NCBI RefSeq assembly: GCF_000154985.1 | Contig: NZ_DS572692.1 | Span: forward strand, 62,001-126,000 | Direction: 5' to 3' | Origin: Streptococcus infantarius subsp. infantarius ATCC BAA-102 | GTDB lineage: Bacteria > Bacillota > Bacilli > Lactobacillales > Streptococcaceae | DNA length: 64,000 nt | Part shown: piece by piece, positions 43,458-52,104 of the stretch | Layout: each line of letters opens with the position of its first letter | Position numbering within the stretch: position 1 is the stretch's first letter | Position numbers and translations under genes: made by a program | The notes under the pieces: model-generated | Databases searched by the model: none | Told to the model about the DNA's origin: nothing | Seen by the model: the letters and a program-made list of their open reading frames with translations, nothing else

Positions 43458-44015
43458 TTATAAGCCTCCTGACAATAATGTATCACAACACCTATAAAAT
43501 ATCTGTTTTAAGGTATAAAATACCTTACGCTGATGAAGAGTGATAGTGTCGTCGAGTTGTTGGAAGAATGAGCCAATTTTTTTTTGCTCTTTGAAACTTG
43601 GTAGAAAGGCAAAAACATTATTAATCACACTTTTAGATAAACTAGGAACACCTGTTGATTCATCATATTTCTTCCAATTAATTTTTTTAAAAATTGCTAA
43701 GGTAAATTGTAAGTCAATATTTGTTTGTGGAGTAGCATAGAATAAAGTATCTACAGTCCAAAATGGTGCTTTAAGCAAGTATGGTTTATCGATTGTTCCT
43801 TTTCGTCCGATACCAATGGCATCAGTTTTTTCTGATAAAGCTTCGTTGACACTTAGCATATATCCACCAGTACCATAAACAGGTATATTTCCTTTGTTAA
43901 GGTGTTTATAGTCTCTACCAGAATGAACATCAATAATTTTATCTAACTTACGCAGTTCCCAAGCGTGATTATCTCCTTCCCCAATTCTTCCAGCGCTAGC
44001 TAATTTTCTACATAC
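43458..44015 (-). pseudogene. Silent, 5'-truncated second hsdS (hsdS')
   Basis: In-frame from 44015 with no initiator until ATG 43859. It contains a connecting region (KLASAGRIGEGDNHAWELRKLD), a TRD unlike those of hsdS (IIDVHSGRDYKHLNKGNIPVYGTGGY...), and the conserved region SFFQQLDDTITLHQRKV. No promoter or start serves it. It shares a 21-bp identical stretch with hsdS after the TRD (43524-43544, core ATCACTCTTCATCAGCG) and a 17-bp near-match before it (43945-43961). A TRD donor cassette. Confidence 0.82.
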
Positions 44016-44120
44016 TCACAAAGAATTCACACAAACATTGTTCTTTCATAATTCTTTACAGCCCTGCCAACTTCCAAAAGAAATAATATCGTGACTAAAA
44101 ACTTCCTTGATTTTATGCTA

Positions 44121-44127
44121 AAATAGA
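44121..44127 (+). promoter_or_regulatory. -10 region of gntR
   Basis: TAAAAT follows a TTGATT -35-like box at the right spacing (CTTGATTTTATGCTAAAATAG), upstream of ATG 44163 with GGGAG. Confidence 0.45.
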
Positions 44128-44162
44128 GCTAAGTTATTTAGAACAGAACGGGAGTAGAGGTT

Positions 44163-44861
44163 ATGATTCCAGCATATATTAGAATTCATGATGCGTTAAA
44201 GAAAAAGATTGACGATGGTTTTTGGGAGATTGGTCAGCGTTTGCCGAGTGAGCGTGATTTGGCGGATGACTACGAGGTGAGTCGTATGACGCTTCGTCAG
44301 GCGATTACGCTTTTGGTGGAAGAAGGGATTCTTGAGCGCCGTGTGGGTAGCGGGACTTATGTGGCGAGTCATCGCGTGCAAGAGAAGATGCGAGGAACAA
44401 CGAGTTTCACAGAGATTGTGCGTTCACAAGGCAAGAGCCCGTCATCTCAGGTGGTTTCTTATCAGCGTAAGCCTGCTAATGAGACTGAAATTCAGCAGTT
44501 GCAACTGAAACCTAGTGATTATGTGGTTCGCATGGAGCGTGTGCGTTATGCGGATAACATGCCGCTTGTTTTTGAGGTGGCGTCAATCCCAGAGAAGTTG
44601 ATTCGTGAGTTTAAGCGTGAGGATATCACGGAGCATTTTTTCCAGACTTTGACGGATAATGGTTATGAGATTGGTAAGAGTCAACAAACCATTTATGCCA
44701 AAAATGCGAGTGAGCGCGTGGCTAACTACCTTAAGGTTCCGAAAAATCATGCCGTACTGGCTTTGACACAGGTCTCATATTTCACAGATGGTAGACCATT
44801 TGAGTACGTACACAGTCAGTATGTCGGCGACCGCTTCGAATTTTATTTGGAGAATAATTAA
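44163..44861 (+). CDS. GntR-family regulator with UTRA domain
   Basis: 232 aa: GntR winged helix (8-70, LPSERDLADDYEVSRMTLRQA) and a UTRA effector domain (90-230). The family senses sugar phosphates or related small molecules; the ligand here is unknown. In streptococci a gene like this commonly precedes ylxM-ffh, as here. Confidence 0.9.
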   Translation: MIPAYIRIHDALKKKIDDGFWEIGQRLPSERDLADDYEVSRMTLRQAITLLVEEGILERRVGSGTYVASHRVQEKMRGTTSFTEIVRSQGKSPSSQVVSYQRKPANETEIQQLQLKPSDYVVRMERVRYADNMPLVFEVASIPEKLIREFKREDITEHFFQTLTDNGYEIGKSQQTIYAKNASERVANYLKVPKNHAVLALTQVSYFTDGRPFEYVHSQYVGDRFEFYLENN

Positions 44862-44866
44862 AAATA

Positions 44867-44895
44867 AGAGAGCAAGTTTTCTTGCTCTCTTTTGT
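44867..44895 (+). terminator. Terminator of the GntR gene
   Basis: AGAGAGCAAG (44867-44876)/CTTGCTCTCT (44881-44890) perfect stem, then TTT. Confidence 0.85.
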
Positions 44896-44904
44896 CATCA
44901 AATA

Positions 44905-45025
44905 TAAAAAGGTTGAGAACCCTCGGGGATTTTCCTTGAAAAAATCAAGGCGGCAGCACCTTTACCTAGTACAACTGCACTCTTTGGATAAATCGTCACC
45001 GATTTAAACTCAGTCTCAACCTTGC
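44905..45025 (-). ncRNA. Candidate structured small RNA, antisense to gntR-ylxM direction
   Basis: On the - strand a 10-bp closing stem (AAGGTTGAGA at 45023-45014 with TCTCAACCTT at 44918-44909) encloses several hairpins: AAATCG-GTGA-CGATTT with a GNRA loop, AGTGC-AGTT-GTACT, and CCTTGA-TTTTT-TCAAGG. The 3' side runs into TTTTT. An extended -10 box TGATACAAT (45037-45029) sits at the right distance upstream. No start codon/ORF of note. It does not carry the 4.5S RNA apical-loop signature. Identity unknown. Confidence 0.6.
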
Positions 45026-45162
45026 TTTATTGTATCATTTTAGAGAAAGTTACACTAATTTTTGCTTCTAAACTGATATCGCTTACGACTTTTATGACTT
45101 ATTGGGTGTGATTAACCAATTCTAACTATTAAAATTAGGCAAAATATGGTAAAATAAAGGCT

Positions 45163-45495
45163 ATGGAAATTGAAAAAACCAATCGTATGAATGCTCTTTT
45201 TGAGTTTTATGCTGCGCTTTTGACAGATAAGCAGATGAATTATATCGAACTGTATTATGCGGATGACTATAGCTTGGCTGAGATTGCTGAGGAATTTGGT
45301 GTTAGCCGTCAGGCAGTTTATGATAATATCAAACGTACTGAAAAGATTTTAGAAGCTTATGAGATGAAGCTGCACATGTATTCGGATTATATTGTTCGCA
45401 GTCAGATTTTTGATGAGCTTTTGGATAAATACCCATCAGATGATTTCTTGAAAGAAAAGATTGCCATTTTGAGCAGTATTGATAACCGAGATTAA
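45163..45495 (+). CDS. ylxM: YlxM family DNA-binding protein
   Basis: 110-aa sigma-70 region 4-like helix-turn-helix protein ([23 protein letters not shown]) encoded with ffh across streptococci; reported to associate with the signal recognition particle. The ffh ATG is 46 bp downstream. Confidence 0.92.
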   Translation: MEIEKTNRMNALFEFYAALLTDKQMNYIELYYADDYSLAEIAEEFGVSRQAVYDNIKRTEKILEAYEMKLHMYSDYIVRSQIFDELLDKYPSDDFLKEKIAILSSIDNRD

Positions 45496-45541
45496 TTTAC
45501 AGATAATTGATAATTTATAGATTTAGGTAGGAGAATTTATT

Positions 45542-47101
45542 ATGGCTTTTGAAAGTTTGACAGAACGCCTGCAAGGGGTTTTTAAAAATATTCGCGGAAA
45601 GAAAAAGCTATCTGAAAAAGATGTTCAAGAAGTAACCAAAGAGATTCGCTTAGCTTTGCTTGAAGCTGACGTTGCTCTTCCGGTCGTTAAGACATTTATC
45701 AAACGTGTTCGTGAACGTGCCGTTGGTCATGAAATCATTGATACGCTCGACCCAACACAACAAATCGTTAAAATCGTTAACGAAGAATTAACAGAAATCC
45801 TTGGTTCTGAAACAGCTGAGCTTGAAAAATCACCTAAAATTCCTACAATCATTATGATGGTCGGTCTTCAAGGTGCTGGTAAAACGACATTTGCTGGTAA
45901 ATTGGCTAACAAGCTGATTAAAGAAGAAAATGCACGTCCAATGATGATTGCGGCTGATATCTATCGTCCAGCAGCCATCGACCAATTGAAGACTCTTGGT
46001 AGCCAAATCAATGTTCCAGTCTTTGATATGGGAACTGACCACTCAGCCGTTGAAATCGTGACAAATGGTTTGGCACAAGCCAAAGAAAACCACAACGATT
46101 ACGTTATCATCGATACAGCTGGTCGTCTGCAAATCGATGAAGCTTTGATGCAAGAACTTCGTGATGTTAAAGCTCTTGCGAAACCAAATGAAATTCTTTT
46201 GGTTGTTGATAGCATGATTGGTCAAGAAGCTGCTAATGTCGCTGACGAATTCAACAAACAATTGGATATCACTGGGGTTGTCTTGACTAAAATTGATGGT
46301 GATACTCGTGGTGGTGCGGCACTTTCTATCCGCGAAATCACTGGTAAACCAATCAAATTCACTGGTACTGGTGAAAAAATCACTGATATCGAAACGTTCC
46401 ACCCAGACCGTATGTCAAGCCGTATCCTTGGCATGGGTGACTTGCTCACATTGATCGAAAAAGCAAGTCAAGAATACGATGAAAAACGTTCAATGGAACT
46501 CGCTGAAAAAATGCGTGAAAACACCTTTGACTTTAACGATTTCATCGAACAACTTGACCAAGTTCAAAACATGGGACCGATGGAAGACTTGATTAAAATG
46601 ATTCCTGGTATGGCTAACAACCCAGCTCTTAAGAACTTCAAGGTTGATGAAAAAGCTGTCGCTCGTAAACGTGCTATCGTGTCATCAATGACACCTGAAG
46701 AACGTGAAAATCCTGATTTGCTAACACCTAGCCGTCGTCGTCGTATTGCAGCTGGTTCAGGTAACAGCTTTGTTGACGTCAACAAATTCATCAAAGATTT
46801 CAACCAAGCAAAACAAATGATGCAAGGTGTCATGTCTGGTGACATGGAAAAAATGATGAAGAAAATGGGTATCAACCCAAATAACCTTCCTAAAAACATG
46901 CCAAACGGCATGGACATGTCATCACTTGAAGGTATGATGGGACAAGGTGGTATGCCAGATTTATCTGCTTTGAGTGGTAATATGGATATGAGCCAAATGT
47001 TTGGTGGTGGTCTAAAAGGAAAAGTCGGACAATTTGCCATGAAACAAGCTATGAAGCGTCAGGCTAATAAAATTAAGAAAGCTAAGAAAAAACGCAAATA
47101 G
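45542..47101 (+). CDS. ffh: Signal recognition particle protein Ffh
   Basis: 519-aa SRP54 GTPase: N domain (1-95), G domain with GLQGAGKTT, DTAGR and TKIDGD, and a methionine-rich M domain (~330-500, FDFNDFIEQLDQVQNMG, many Met) that binds 4.5S RNA and signal sequences. Lys/Arg-rich tail. AGGAGAA precedes the ATG. Confidence 0.97.
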   Translation: MAFESLTERLQGVFKNIRGKKKLSEKDVQEVTKEIRLALLEADVALPVVKTFIKRVRERAVGHEIIDTLDPTQQIVKIVNEELTEILGSETAELEKSPKIPTIIMMVGLQGAGKTTFAGKLANKLIKEENARPMMIAADIYRPAAIDQLKTLGSQINVPVFDMGTDHSAVEIVTNGLAQAKENHNDYVIIDTAGRLQIDEALMQELRDVKALAKPNEILLVVDSMIGQEAANVADEFNKQLDITGVVLTKIDGDTRGGAALSIREITGKPIKFTGTGEKITDIETFHPDRMSSRILGMGDLLTLIEKASQEYDEKRSMELAEKMRENTFDFNDFIEQLDQVQNMGPMEDLIKMIPGMANNPALKNFKVDEKAVARKRAIVSSMTPEERENPDLLTPSRRRRIAAGSGNSFVDVNKFIKDFNQAKQMMQGVMSGDMEKMMKKMGINPNNLPKNMPNGMDMSSLEGMMGQGGMPDLSALSGNMDMSQMFGGGLKGKVGQFAMKQAMKRQANKIKKAKKKRK

Positions 47102-47111
47102 AAAAAAGAAG

Positions 47112-47148
47112 GAGAACACTTGTTACATTCGAGTGCTCTCTTTGTTTT
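47112..47148 (+). terminator. Terminator of ffh
   Basis: GAGAACACT pairs with AGTGCTCTC (one mismatch), followed by TTTGTTTTT. Confidence 0.7.
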
Positions 47149-47380
47149 TAATAATTTGAGCTATTCAAAGAAAATCAAAATCTAATATGAAATGAGCCAC
47201 TGCCCCAAAACCGATAACTAGCAAGTGACATCATCAGTTTTGGATGATCCTTGTAGCTGTATGCAGTTATACAAATGCTAAATATTTCAATAGTACTGAT
47301 AAATTAATTTTAAAAAAATAGTATATATTTTCAAAATAGGTGTATAATAATGATAATACTTTAGAAAAAGAGGGTTTAAT

Positions 47381-48466
47381 ATGACAACAACAATGATGTC
47401 AAATTATAGTTATGGTGTAGATGCATACAAAGAATTACCAGACGTTCTCAAAAAGTATGATTTTAAGAAGATTGCTTTTATTGGAGGAGAAAATGCCTTA
47501 GCAAGTGCTGAGAAGGAAGTTCGACAAGTGCTAGAAGGTACTTCCTATGACATTTTAACAAGTCTAGTATATGGTGAAAATTCTACTCTAGCTACCATTG
47601 AGCGGTTAGCCGCTGATGAAAATGTCCAAAAAGCAGATGTTATTTTTGGTTTTGGTGGTGGTAGAGCACTAGATACAACTAAAATGGTCGCAAAAACACT
47701 AGATAAGCCTGTATTTACCTTTCCAACCATTTGTTCTAATTGTTCAGCAGGAACAGCTATCGCTGTTGTTTACAATGAAGACCATTCTGTCAACTCATAT
47801 GGCTATCCCGATGCTCCGTTACATATTTTTATCAATACTCGTATTATTGCGGAAGCACCAACAAAATACTTTTGGGCAGGGATTGCAGATGGTATTTCAA
47901 AAGCGCCAGAAGTTGAACACGCCTCAGATGAGGCTCTAAAAAAAGGACAAATCCTGTCACATACAGCAACCTTGGGACGTGCAATTGCCTTATCATCTAA
48001 GGAAGCCTTTTATCGTTATGGTGAAGAAGCCATGAAAGATGTGGAAAGCAGTCGTGCTAGCAAGGCTGTCGAAGAAATCGCCCTTGATATCATTGTCTCA
48101 ACAGGATATGCCTCAAATCTAGTTAATCAACCAGACTTTTATTACAATTCTGCCCACGCTCATGCCTTTTATAACGCCACTATGTCAATTCCTCGTCAGG
48201 GAGAATATTTGCACGGTGTGGTAGTTTCGTTTGGTGTCTTAGTCCTTCATGCTTATTATGATGAAATGGATGAACTTACACAAGTAGCTGAATTTAATAG
48301 AAAGCTAGGCCTTCCAGTTACCTTGGAAGATTTGGGACTAGAAGAAAAAGATGTTCCTAAAATTGTTGAAGTTGCAATGACGACAAATGAATACAAAAAT
48401 ACACCGTTTGATCCGGAAAAATACAAACAGGCAATCCTAATAGCAGATCAATTGGGAAGAAAATGA
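47381..48466 (+). CDS. Iron-containing alcohol dehydrogenase (GldA/HcxA-like)
   Basis: 361-aa NAD(P)-dependent dehydrogenase of the glycerol-dehydrogenase branch: NAD site FGFGGGRALDTTK and TICSNCSAGTA, with metal ligands Asp (ADGISK) and His in LHGVVVSFG and NSAHAHAFYN. Substrate glycerol or a 2-hydroxy acid; not decidable. TATAATAATGATAAT about 35 bp upstream is the promoter region. The dha kinase genes that would use dihydroxyacetone are dead at 31-32 kb. Confidence 0.85.
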   Translation: MTTTMMSNYSYGVDAYKELPDVLKKYDFKKIAFIGGENALASAEKEVRQVLEGTSYDILTSLVYGENSTLATIERLAADENVQKADVIFGFGGGRALDTTKMVAKTLDKPVFTFPTICSNCSAGTAIAVVYNEDHSVNSYGYPDAPLHIFINTRIIAEAPTKYFWAGIADGISKAPEVEHASDEALKKGQILSHTATLGRAIALSSKEAFYRYGEEAMKDVESSRASKAVEEIALDIIVSTGYASNLVNQPDFYYNSAHAHAFYNATMSIPRQGEYLHGVVVSFGVLVLHAYYDEMDELTQVAEFNRKLGLPVTLEDLGLEEKDVPKIVEVAMTTNEYKNTPFDPEKYKQAILIADQLGRK

Positions 48467-48530
48467 AATTATTACTCCTTCGCATACTCAAGAAAAGAAT
48501 ACATTTGAGTATGGAAGGATAAATTTATAA

Positions 48531-48586
48531 ATAGGTTCTACAATCTTTGTTACGAAGTTCTCGACAAGATTGTAGAGCCTATTTTT
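48531..48586. terminator. Long hairpin terminator
   Basis: A 17-bp stem (48531-48547 with 48566-48582, ATAGGTTCTACAATCTT pairing with one G-U), followed by TTTTT, between convergent genes. Confidence 0.8.
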
Positions 48587-48625
48587 GACTTTGAAATCAG
48601 CCTTTAGTTTAGCCTCTGTCACGTA

Positions 48626-49432
48626 TTAGCTGTTATTTTGTAATTGACAAGTCTGATTACAACAAGTGTCACAAGGGAGTCTTGTTGTAAGAAGAGTTGT
48701 TTGCTTTTTCAATTCATGAGGATAAACACCTATATATTTTTTGAAAAGGCTTGAAAAACGACTATGTGATTTATAACCGACAGCGTTAGCAACCTCTTTA
48801 ATCTCTAATTGCGTTGTTGTTAACAAATGTTCAGCCAAGTTCATGCGTTGCTCTTGAATATACTCAGTGATTGTCATGTTATATTTGAATTTAAATAGAT
48901 TTTTTAGCTTTGTCTTACTCATCATAGCGATTTTTGCTAGTAAATCTTGGGGGATAGTGGTGGTCAAATGATCATTGATGTAATGTTTGACATTATCCAG
49001 GACTTGATTATCGTCAGGGTTAATCTTTTTCTCTTTTTGTTGACTATAGTAATCATCGATGATTATGCTTAGCCACTCTTTCGCTTTGACTTCGTAAAAA
49101 AGTTCACTCCCTACGGATGAAATCTTATAATTGAGAATTTCATCAGCAATTTTACTTATCTTATCACTAATAAAACATTTCGTTTCTTGGAAAATTTGAA
49201 AAATCAGCTCTTGACTTAATTCGTATTGTCCAACTAAATAGTCATCAATTATTTTTTGTGTAAAGTGTACATTAAGAATATGATAGTTAGAATGTTTGTG
49301 TAGGCGGAATTGAAGCGATTGATGATGATTGAAAAAGACACGGAAATTTCCATTGTTAGCGATAACAAGAAAGCTAAAAAAGATGCGCTCACCTAGTTTG
49401 GTTTGAGCGATAAGCTGGAAAGACATCCGCAA
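48626..49432 (-). CDS. AraC-family regulator, probably 5'-truncated
   Basis: 268 aa: a divergent N-terminal part (1-165) and AraC HTH domain (170-250, KEVANAVGYKSHSRFSSLFKKYIGVYPHELKK). The C-terminal tail LPCDTCCNQTCQ has four cysteines in nine residues. Initiation would be at TTG 49432 or ATG 49426; neither has a ribosome site, and a stop lies two codons upstream. An ABC ATPase remnant missing its own 5' part begins on the opposite strand at the same point, so a deletion probably removed both 5' ends. Confidence 0.65.
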   Translation of the reverse strand: MRMSFQLIAQTKLGERIFFSFLVIANNGNFRVFFNHHQSLQFRLHKHSNYHILNVHFTQKIIDDYLVGQYELSQELIFQIFQETKCFISDKISKIADEILNYKISSVGSELFYEVKAKEWLSIIIDDYYSQQKEKKINPDDNQVLDNVKHYINDHLTTTIPQDLLAKIAMMSKTKLKNLFKFKYNMTITEYIQEQRMNLAEHLLTTTQLEIKEVANAVGYKSHSRFSSLFKKYIGVYPHELKKQTTLLTTRLPCDTCCNQTCQLQNNS

Positions 49433-49670
49433 AGTTTATCAGGAAGAGAAAATCAACGTTTGTTATTAGCGATGGCAAAAGCTTCCAATAAACCTATCAT
49501 CGTTTTAGATGAGCCTACAAGCGGCTTGTGTCACGGACAACGGACAAATGACCAAAATGATTGACGATTTACAAGAAATGGCACATAATGGAAAAACAAT
49601 TATCGTTGTGACGCACGATTATGAGTTAATCAAGAATTGCAAAGGTAATATTATTGAGTTTGTTGAATAA
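49424..49670 (+). pseudogene. ABC transporter ATPase remnant
   Basis: Starts inside the signature region (HPQSLSGRENQRLLLAMAKA), continues through Walker B (PIIVLDEPTSGL), then is shifted by a 7-bp tandem duplication (CGGACAA twice, 49534-49547). Removing one copy restores CHGQMTKMIDDLQEM and the H-loop VVTHDYEL to a stop at 49670. Walker A half is missing. Confidence 0.82.
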
Positions 49671-50170
49671 AAAATCCCCGCAGTTTAAAAGCTATGGGGT
49701 TCTTTAATGTGTGAAAAACACTGAATTCGCTTACAAATAATAAAAATCAAGTCTAAAAAACCAAAATAGAAGGTGTTTTTAGCAAATTTCATGACAAATG
49801 ACACGAAGAAAAGACAAAAAAACGCCTAAAAACACTTAAAAAAGTAGGTAAGTTATAAAGCCTAAAAAGACAGATAAAGAGTCAAAATTTTACCTTATAA
49901 AGATTTGCTAAAGACAATTTGCCATTTATCCAGTGAAAATTTTTTCGAAAAAAATTTTGAGCATGAGAATAGGAAGAATAAGTAGTCAATAAAAACTAAT
50001 GAGCAGAAAAACGTATAAAATCAAATGTTTTTGACGATAATATAAAATTAATATAAATCAGCTCTTTCTAAAATTTTTCATAACATCTTTCCGAAAAACT
50101 GTAATTTTCTTGAAAAACAAATCAGTCTATGATAAACTACTACTATAAAGATATCCAGGGAGATTTTCAG
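49671..50170. other. Gene-free terminus region
   Basis: 500 bp, strongly AT-rich, without a coding frame. CCCC/GGGG hairpin (49676 on) can terminate the ABC remnant. The only recognised element is the dif site at 50085. The remainder shows A-tracts and short dyads of no clear meaning. Confidence 0.6.
50085..50115 (+). other. dif: difSL chromosome-dimer resolution site
   Basis: 31-bp site with left arm ATCTTTCCGAAAA, centre ACTGTAA and right arm TTTTCTTGAAA, matching my memory of the streptococcal/lactococcal difSL consensus. It lies 56 bp before xerS, its usual position, and at the strand-bias switch of the window. XerS acts here with FtsK at cell division. Confidence 0.9.
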
Positions 50171-51241
50171 ATGAAACGAGAAAAATTACTTGAAAAAATT
50201 GATGAACTAAAAAATATAATGCCTTGGTATGTCCTTGACTATTACCAATCAAAACTTTCTGTACCATATAGTTTTACAACCTTGTATGAATACCTCAAGG
50301 AATATCGACGATTTTTTGAATGGATTCTTGATTCAGGTATTTCAAATGCTAATCAGATTACTGATATTGAATTAGGTACTTTAGAACATTTGTCAAAAAA
50401 AGATATGGAATCTTTCGTACTTTATCTGCGTGAACGTCCTTCTTTAAACACCTATTCAACCAAGCAAGGAGTTTCACAAACCACTATCAACCGCACTCTC
50501 TCAGCACTTTCAAGCTTATTTAAGTATCTGACAGAAGAGGTCGAGGACGAAAATGGTGACCCCTACTTCTATCGAAATGTCATGAAAAAGATTTCAACCA
50601 AGAAAAAGAAGGAAACCTTGGCAGCTCGGGCTGAAAATATTAAAGGGAAGCTTTTTTTAGGCGATGAGACCATGGCATTTATCGAATACATCGATAAGGA
50701 ATACCAAAACAAGCTCTCACACCGCGCTCTCTCCTCCTTTCAGAAGAACAAGGAGCGTGATTTAGCGATTATTTCACTTCTTCTTGCATCTGGTGTTCGT
50801 CTTTCTGAGGCTGTTAATCTTGATTTGAAGGATTTACATCTGAATATGATGGTTATCGAAATCACTCGTAAAGGTGGCAAACGCGATTCTGTGAATGTTG
50901 CTGCTTTTGCCAAACCTTATCTTGAAGACTATTTAAAAATTCGTGCACCTCGTTATAAAGCAGAAAAACAAGATCAAGCACTATTTTTAACAGAATACCG
51001 TGGTGTTCCAAATCGTATCGATGCTTCAAGTATTGAAAAATTGGTTGCCAAGTATTCGCAAGATTTTAAGGTTCGTGTGACTCCCCACAAACTTCGTCAC
51101 ACATTAGCAACGAGACTGTATGGCGCAACTAAATCACAAGTTTTGGTTAGTCACCAATTAGGGCATGCCAGCACTCAGGTTACTGACTTGTATACCCATA
51201 TCGTTAATGATGAACAAAAAAATGCGCTTGATAAATTGTAA
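50171..51241 (+). CDS. xerS: Tyrosine recombinase XerS
   Basis: 356 aa, the standard XerS length, with the start at ATG 50171 (AGGGAG upstream); the longer frame from 50129 covers leader sequence. Single-recombinase Xer system of streptococci and lactococci resolving chromosome dimers at dif. Catalytic residues: Arg in [24 protein letters not shown] and Tyr in TDLYTHI. Confidence 0.96.
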   Translation: MKREKLLEKIDELKNIMPWYVLDYYQSKLSVPYSFTTLYEYLKEYRRFFEWILDSGISNANQITDIELGTLEHLSKKDMESFVLYLRERPSLNTYSTKQGVSQTTINRTLSALSSLFKYLTEEVEDENGDPYFYRNVMKKISTKKKKETLAARAENIKGKLFLGDETMAFIEYIDKEYQNKLSHRALSSFQKNKERDLAIISLLLASGVRLSEAVNLDLKDLHLNMMVIEITRKGGKRDSVNVAAFAKPYLEDYLKIRAPRYKAEKQDQALFLTEYRGVPNRIDASSIEKLVAKYSQDFKVRVTPHKLRHTLATRLYGATKSQVLVSHQLGHASTQVTDLYTHIVNDEQKNALDKL

Positions 51242-51247
51242 AAAGTA

Positions 51248-51279
51248 ATCTGGACTATAAAATTAGTCCAGATTTTTAT
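51248..51279 (+). terminator. Terminator of xerS
   Basis: ATCTGGACTA (51248-51257)/TAGTCCAGAT (51264-51273), then TTTT. Confidence 0.85.
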
Positions 51280-51338
51280 ATGTTAAAGTAATTTTAAAAA
51301 CTGTTAATTAGCCATTTTGCATAAATAATATTATGTAG

Positions 51339-52019
51339 TTAAATTTCTAAAGGTTTAAAGTTCCCAACGATTTTTCCAATGATTCGTGGATTTTCATAAT
51401 AAGGTGCAAATTTGTCAGCATAATGTTTATTGAGAGAGACTAAACGTAATCCATCTTCTTCTCGATAAATTTTTTTGATGTAAGTTTGTCCATCCCAATC
51501 AACGGCGTAAATGGCTCCATCATAATCAAAGTCAGTTTGCTTAATAAGGACCACTTCACCATTTAGATAAGTTGGTTCCATTGAATCACCGAAAACCCAA
51601 GATGCAAAATCGTGGTCTAACTGCTCATCATAAAAGACTGTATCGTAATTGCCATCGCCAAAATAAGAGTAACCAGTACCTGCAGATAACTTTTCAAAAA
51701 CCTTATAAGAGTAAAGTTTTGGTAATGGTTTAACAATTTCTTGCTCTTTTAGGAGATTTTTTGCGTAGTTCTCTAATTTTAAGCGATTATCTGGATTCAA
51801 TTGTAAGTAAGTATTGACAATATCATGCTCAGAAAGAAAATACGTTTCATCAACTTTAAAAATCTGACTTAATTGTCCTAAATTTTTTTGATTTGGTTTT
51901 GTTTTACCATTCTCCCAATTAAAGTACGAAGCTCTTGATATTTGTAGTCTTTTGGCTAAATCAGCTTGAGAATAGCCATTTTCTTGACGCAGTGCTTTTA
52001 ATTTTTCTCCAGAAAACAT
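51339..52019 (-). CDS. Second HdiR-like self-cleaving repressor
   Basis: 226 aa with HTH_3 (6-58) and S24 domain: Ala113-Gly114 cleavage pair, Ser146 in FGDSMEPTY, Lys182 in TYIKK. Clearly paralogous to the repressor at 32.5 kb, the C-terminal halves being very alike. It is a lone gene with its own palindromic operator; its regulon beyond autoregulation is unknown. Confidence 0.87.
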   Translation of the reverse strand: MFSGEKLKALRQENGYSQADLAKRLQISRASYFNWENGKTKPNQKNLGQLSQIFKVDETYFLSEHDIVNTYLQLNPDNRLKLENYAKNLLKEQEIVKPLPKLYSYKVFEKLSAGTGYSYFGDGNYDTVFYDEQLDHDFASWVFGDSMEPTYLNGEVVLIKQTDFDYDGAIYAVDWDGQTYIKKIYREEDGLRLVSLNKHYADKFAPYYENPRIIGKIVGNFKPLEI

Positions 52020-52035
52020 AGCTTCCTCCTTTCTA

Positions 52036-52055
52036 TGTTAGTTTATAAACTAACA
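52036..52055. promoter_or_regulatory. Palindromic operator of the second HdiR-like gene
   Basis: TGTTAGTTTATAAACTAACA, a perfect 20-bp palindrome 17 bp upstream of the start codon. Its core resembles the operator at 32465-32482. Confidence 0.72.
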
Positions 52056-52080
52056 ATATTATAAAAAATATTCAGTAAAA

Positions 52081-52104
52081 AAGCAAGACGAAATAGTCTT
52101 GCTT
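52081..52104 (-). terminator. Terminator of the Bce sensor operon
   Basis: AAGCAAGAC/GTCTTGCTT stem with a 6-nt loop and, on the - strand, a following T-run; it overlaps the kinase stop codon. Confidence 0.78.

Noticed and set aside
42520-44015. Recombinase plus neighbouring sequence as a prophage or ICE remnant
   Set aside because: No other phage or conjugation genes are present; linkage to hsdS' explains it better.
44905-45025. 4.5S RNA (ffs) next to ffh
   Set aside because: The conserved SRP apical loop sequence is absent and the fold is multibranched.
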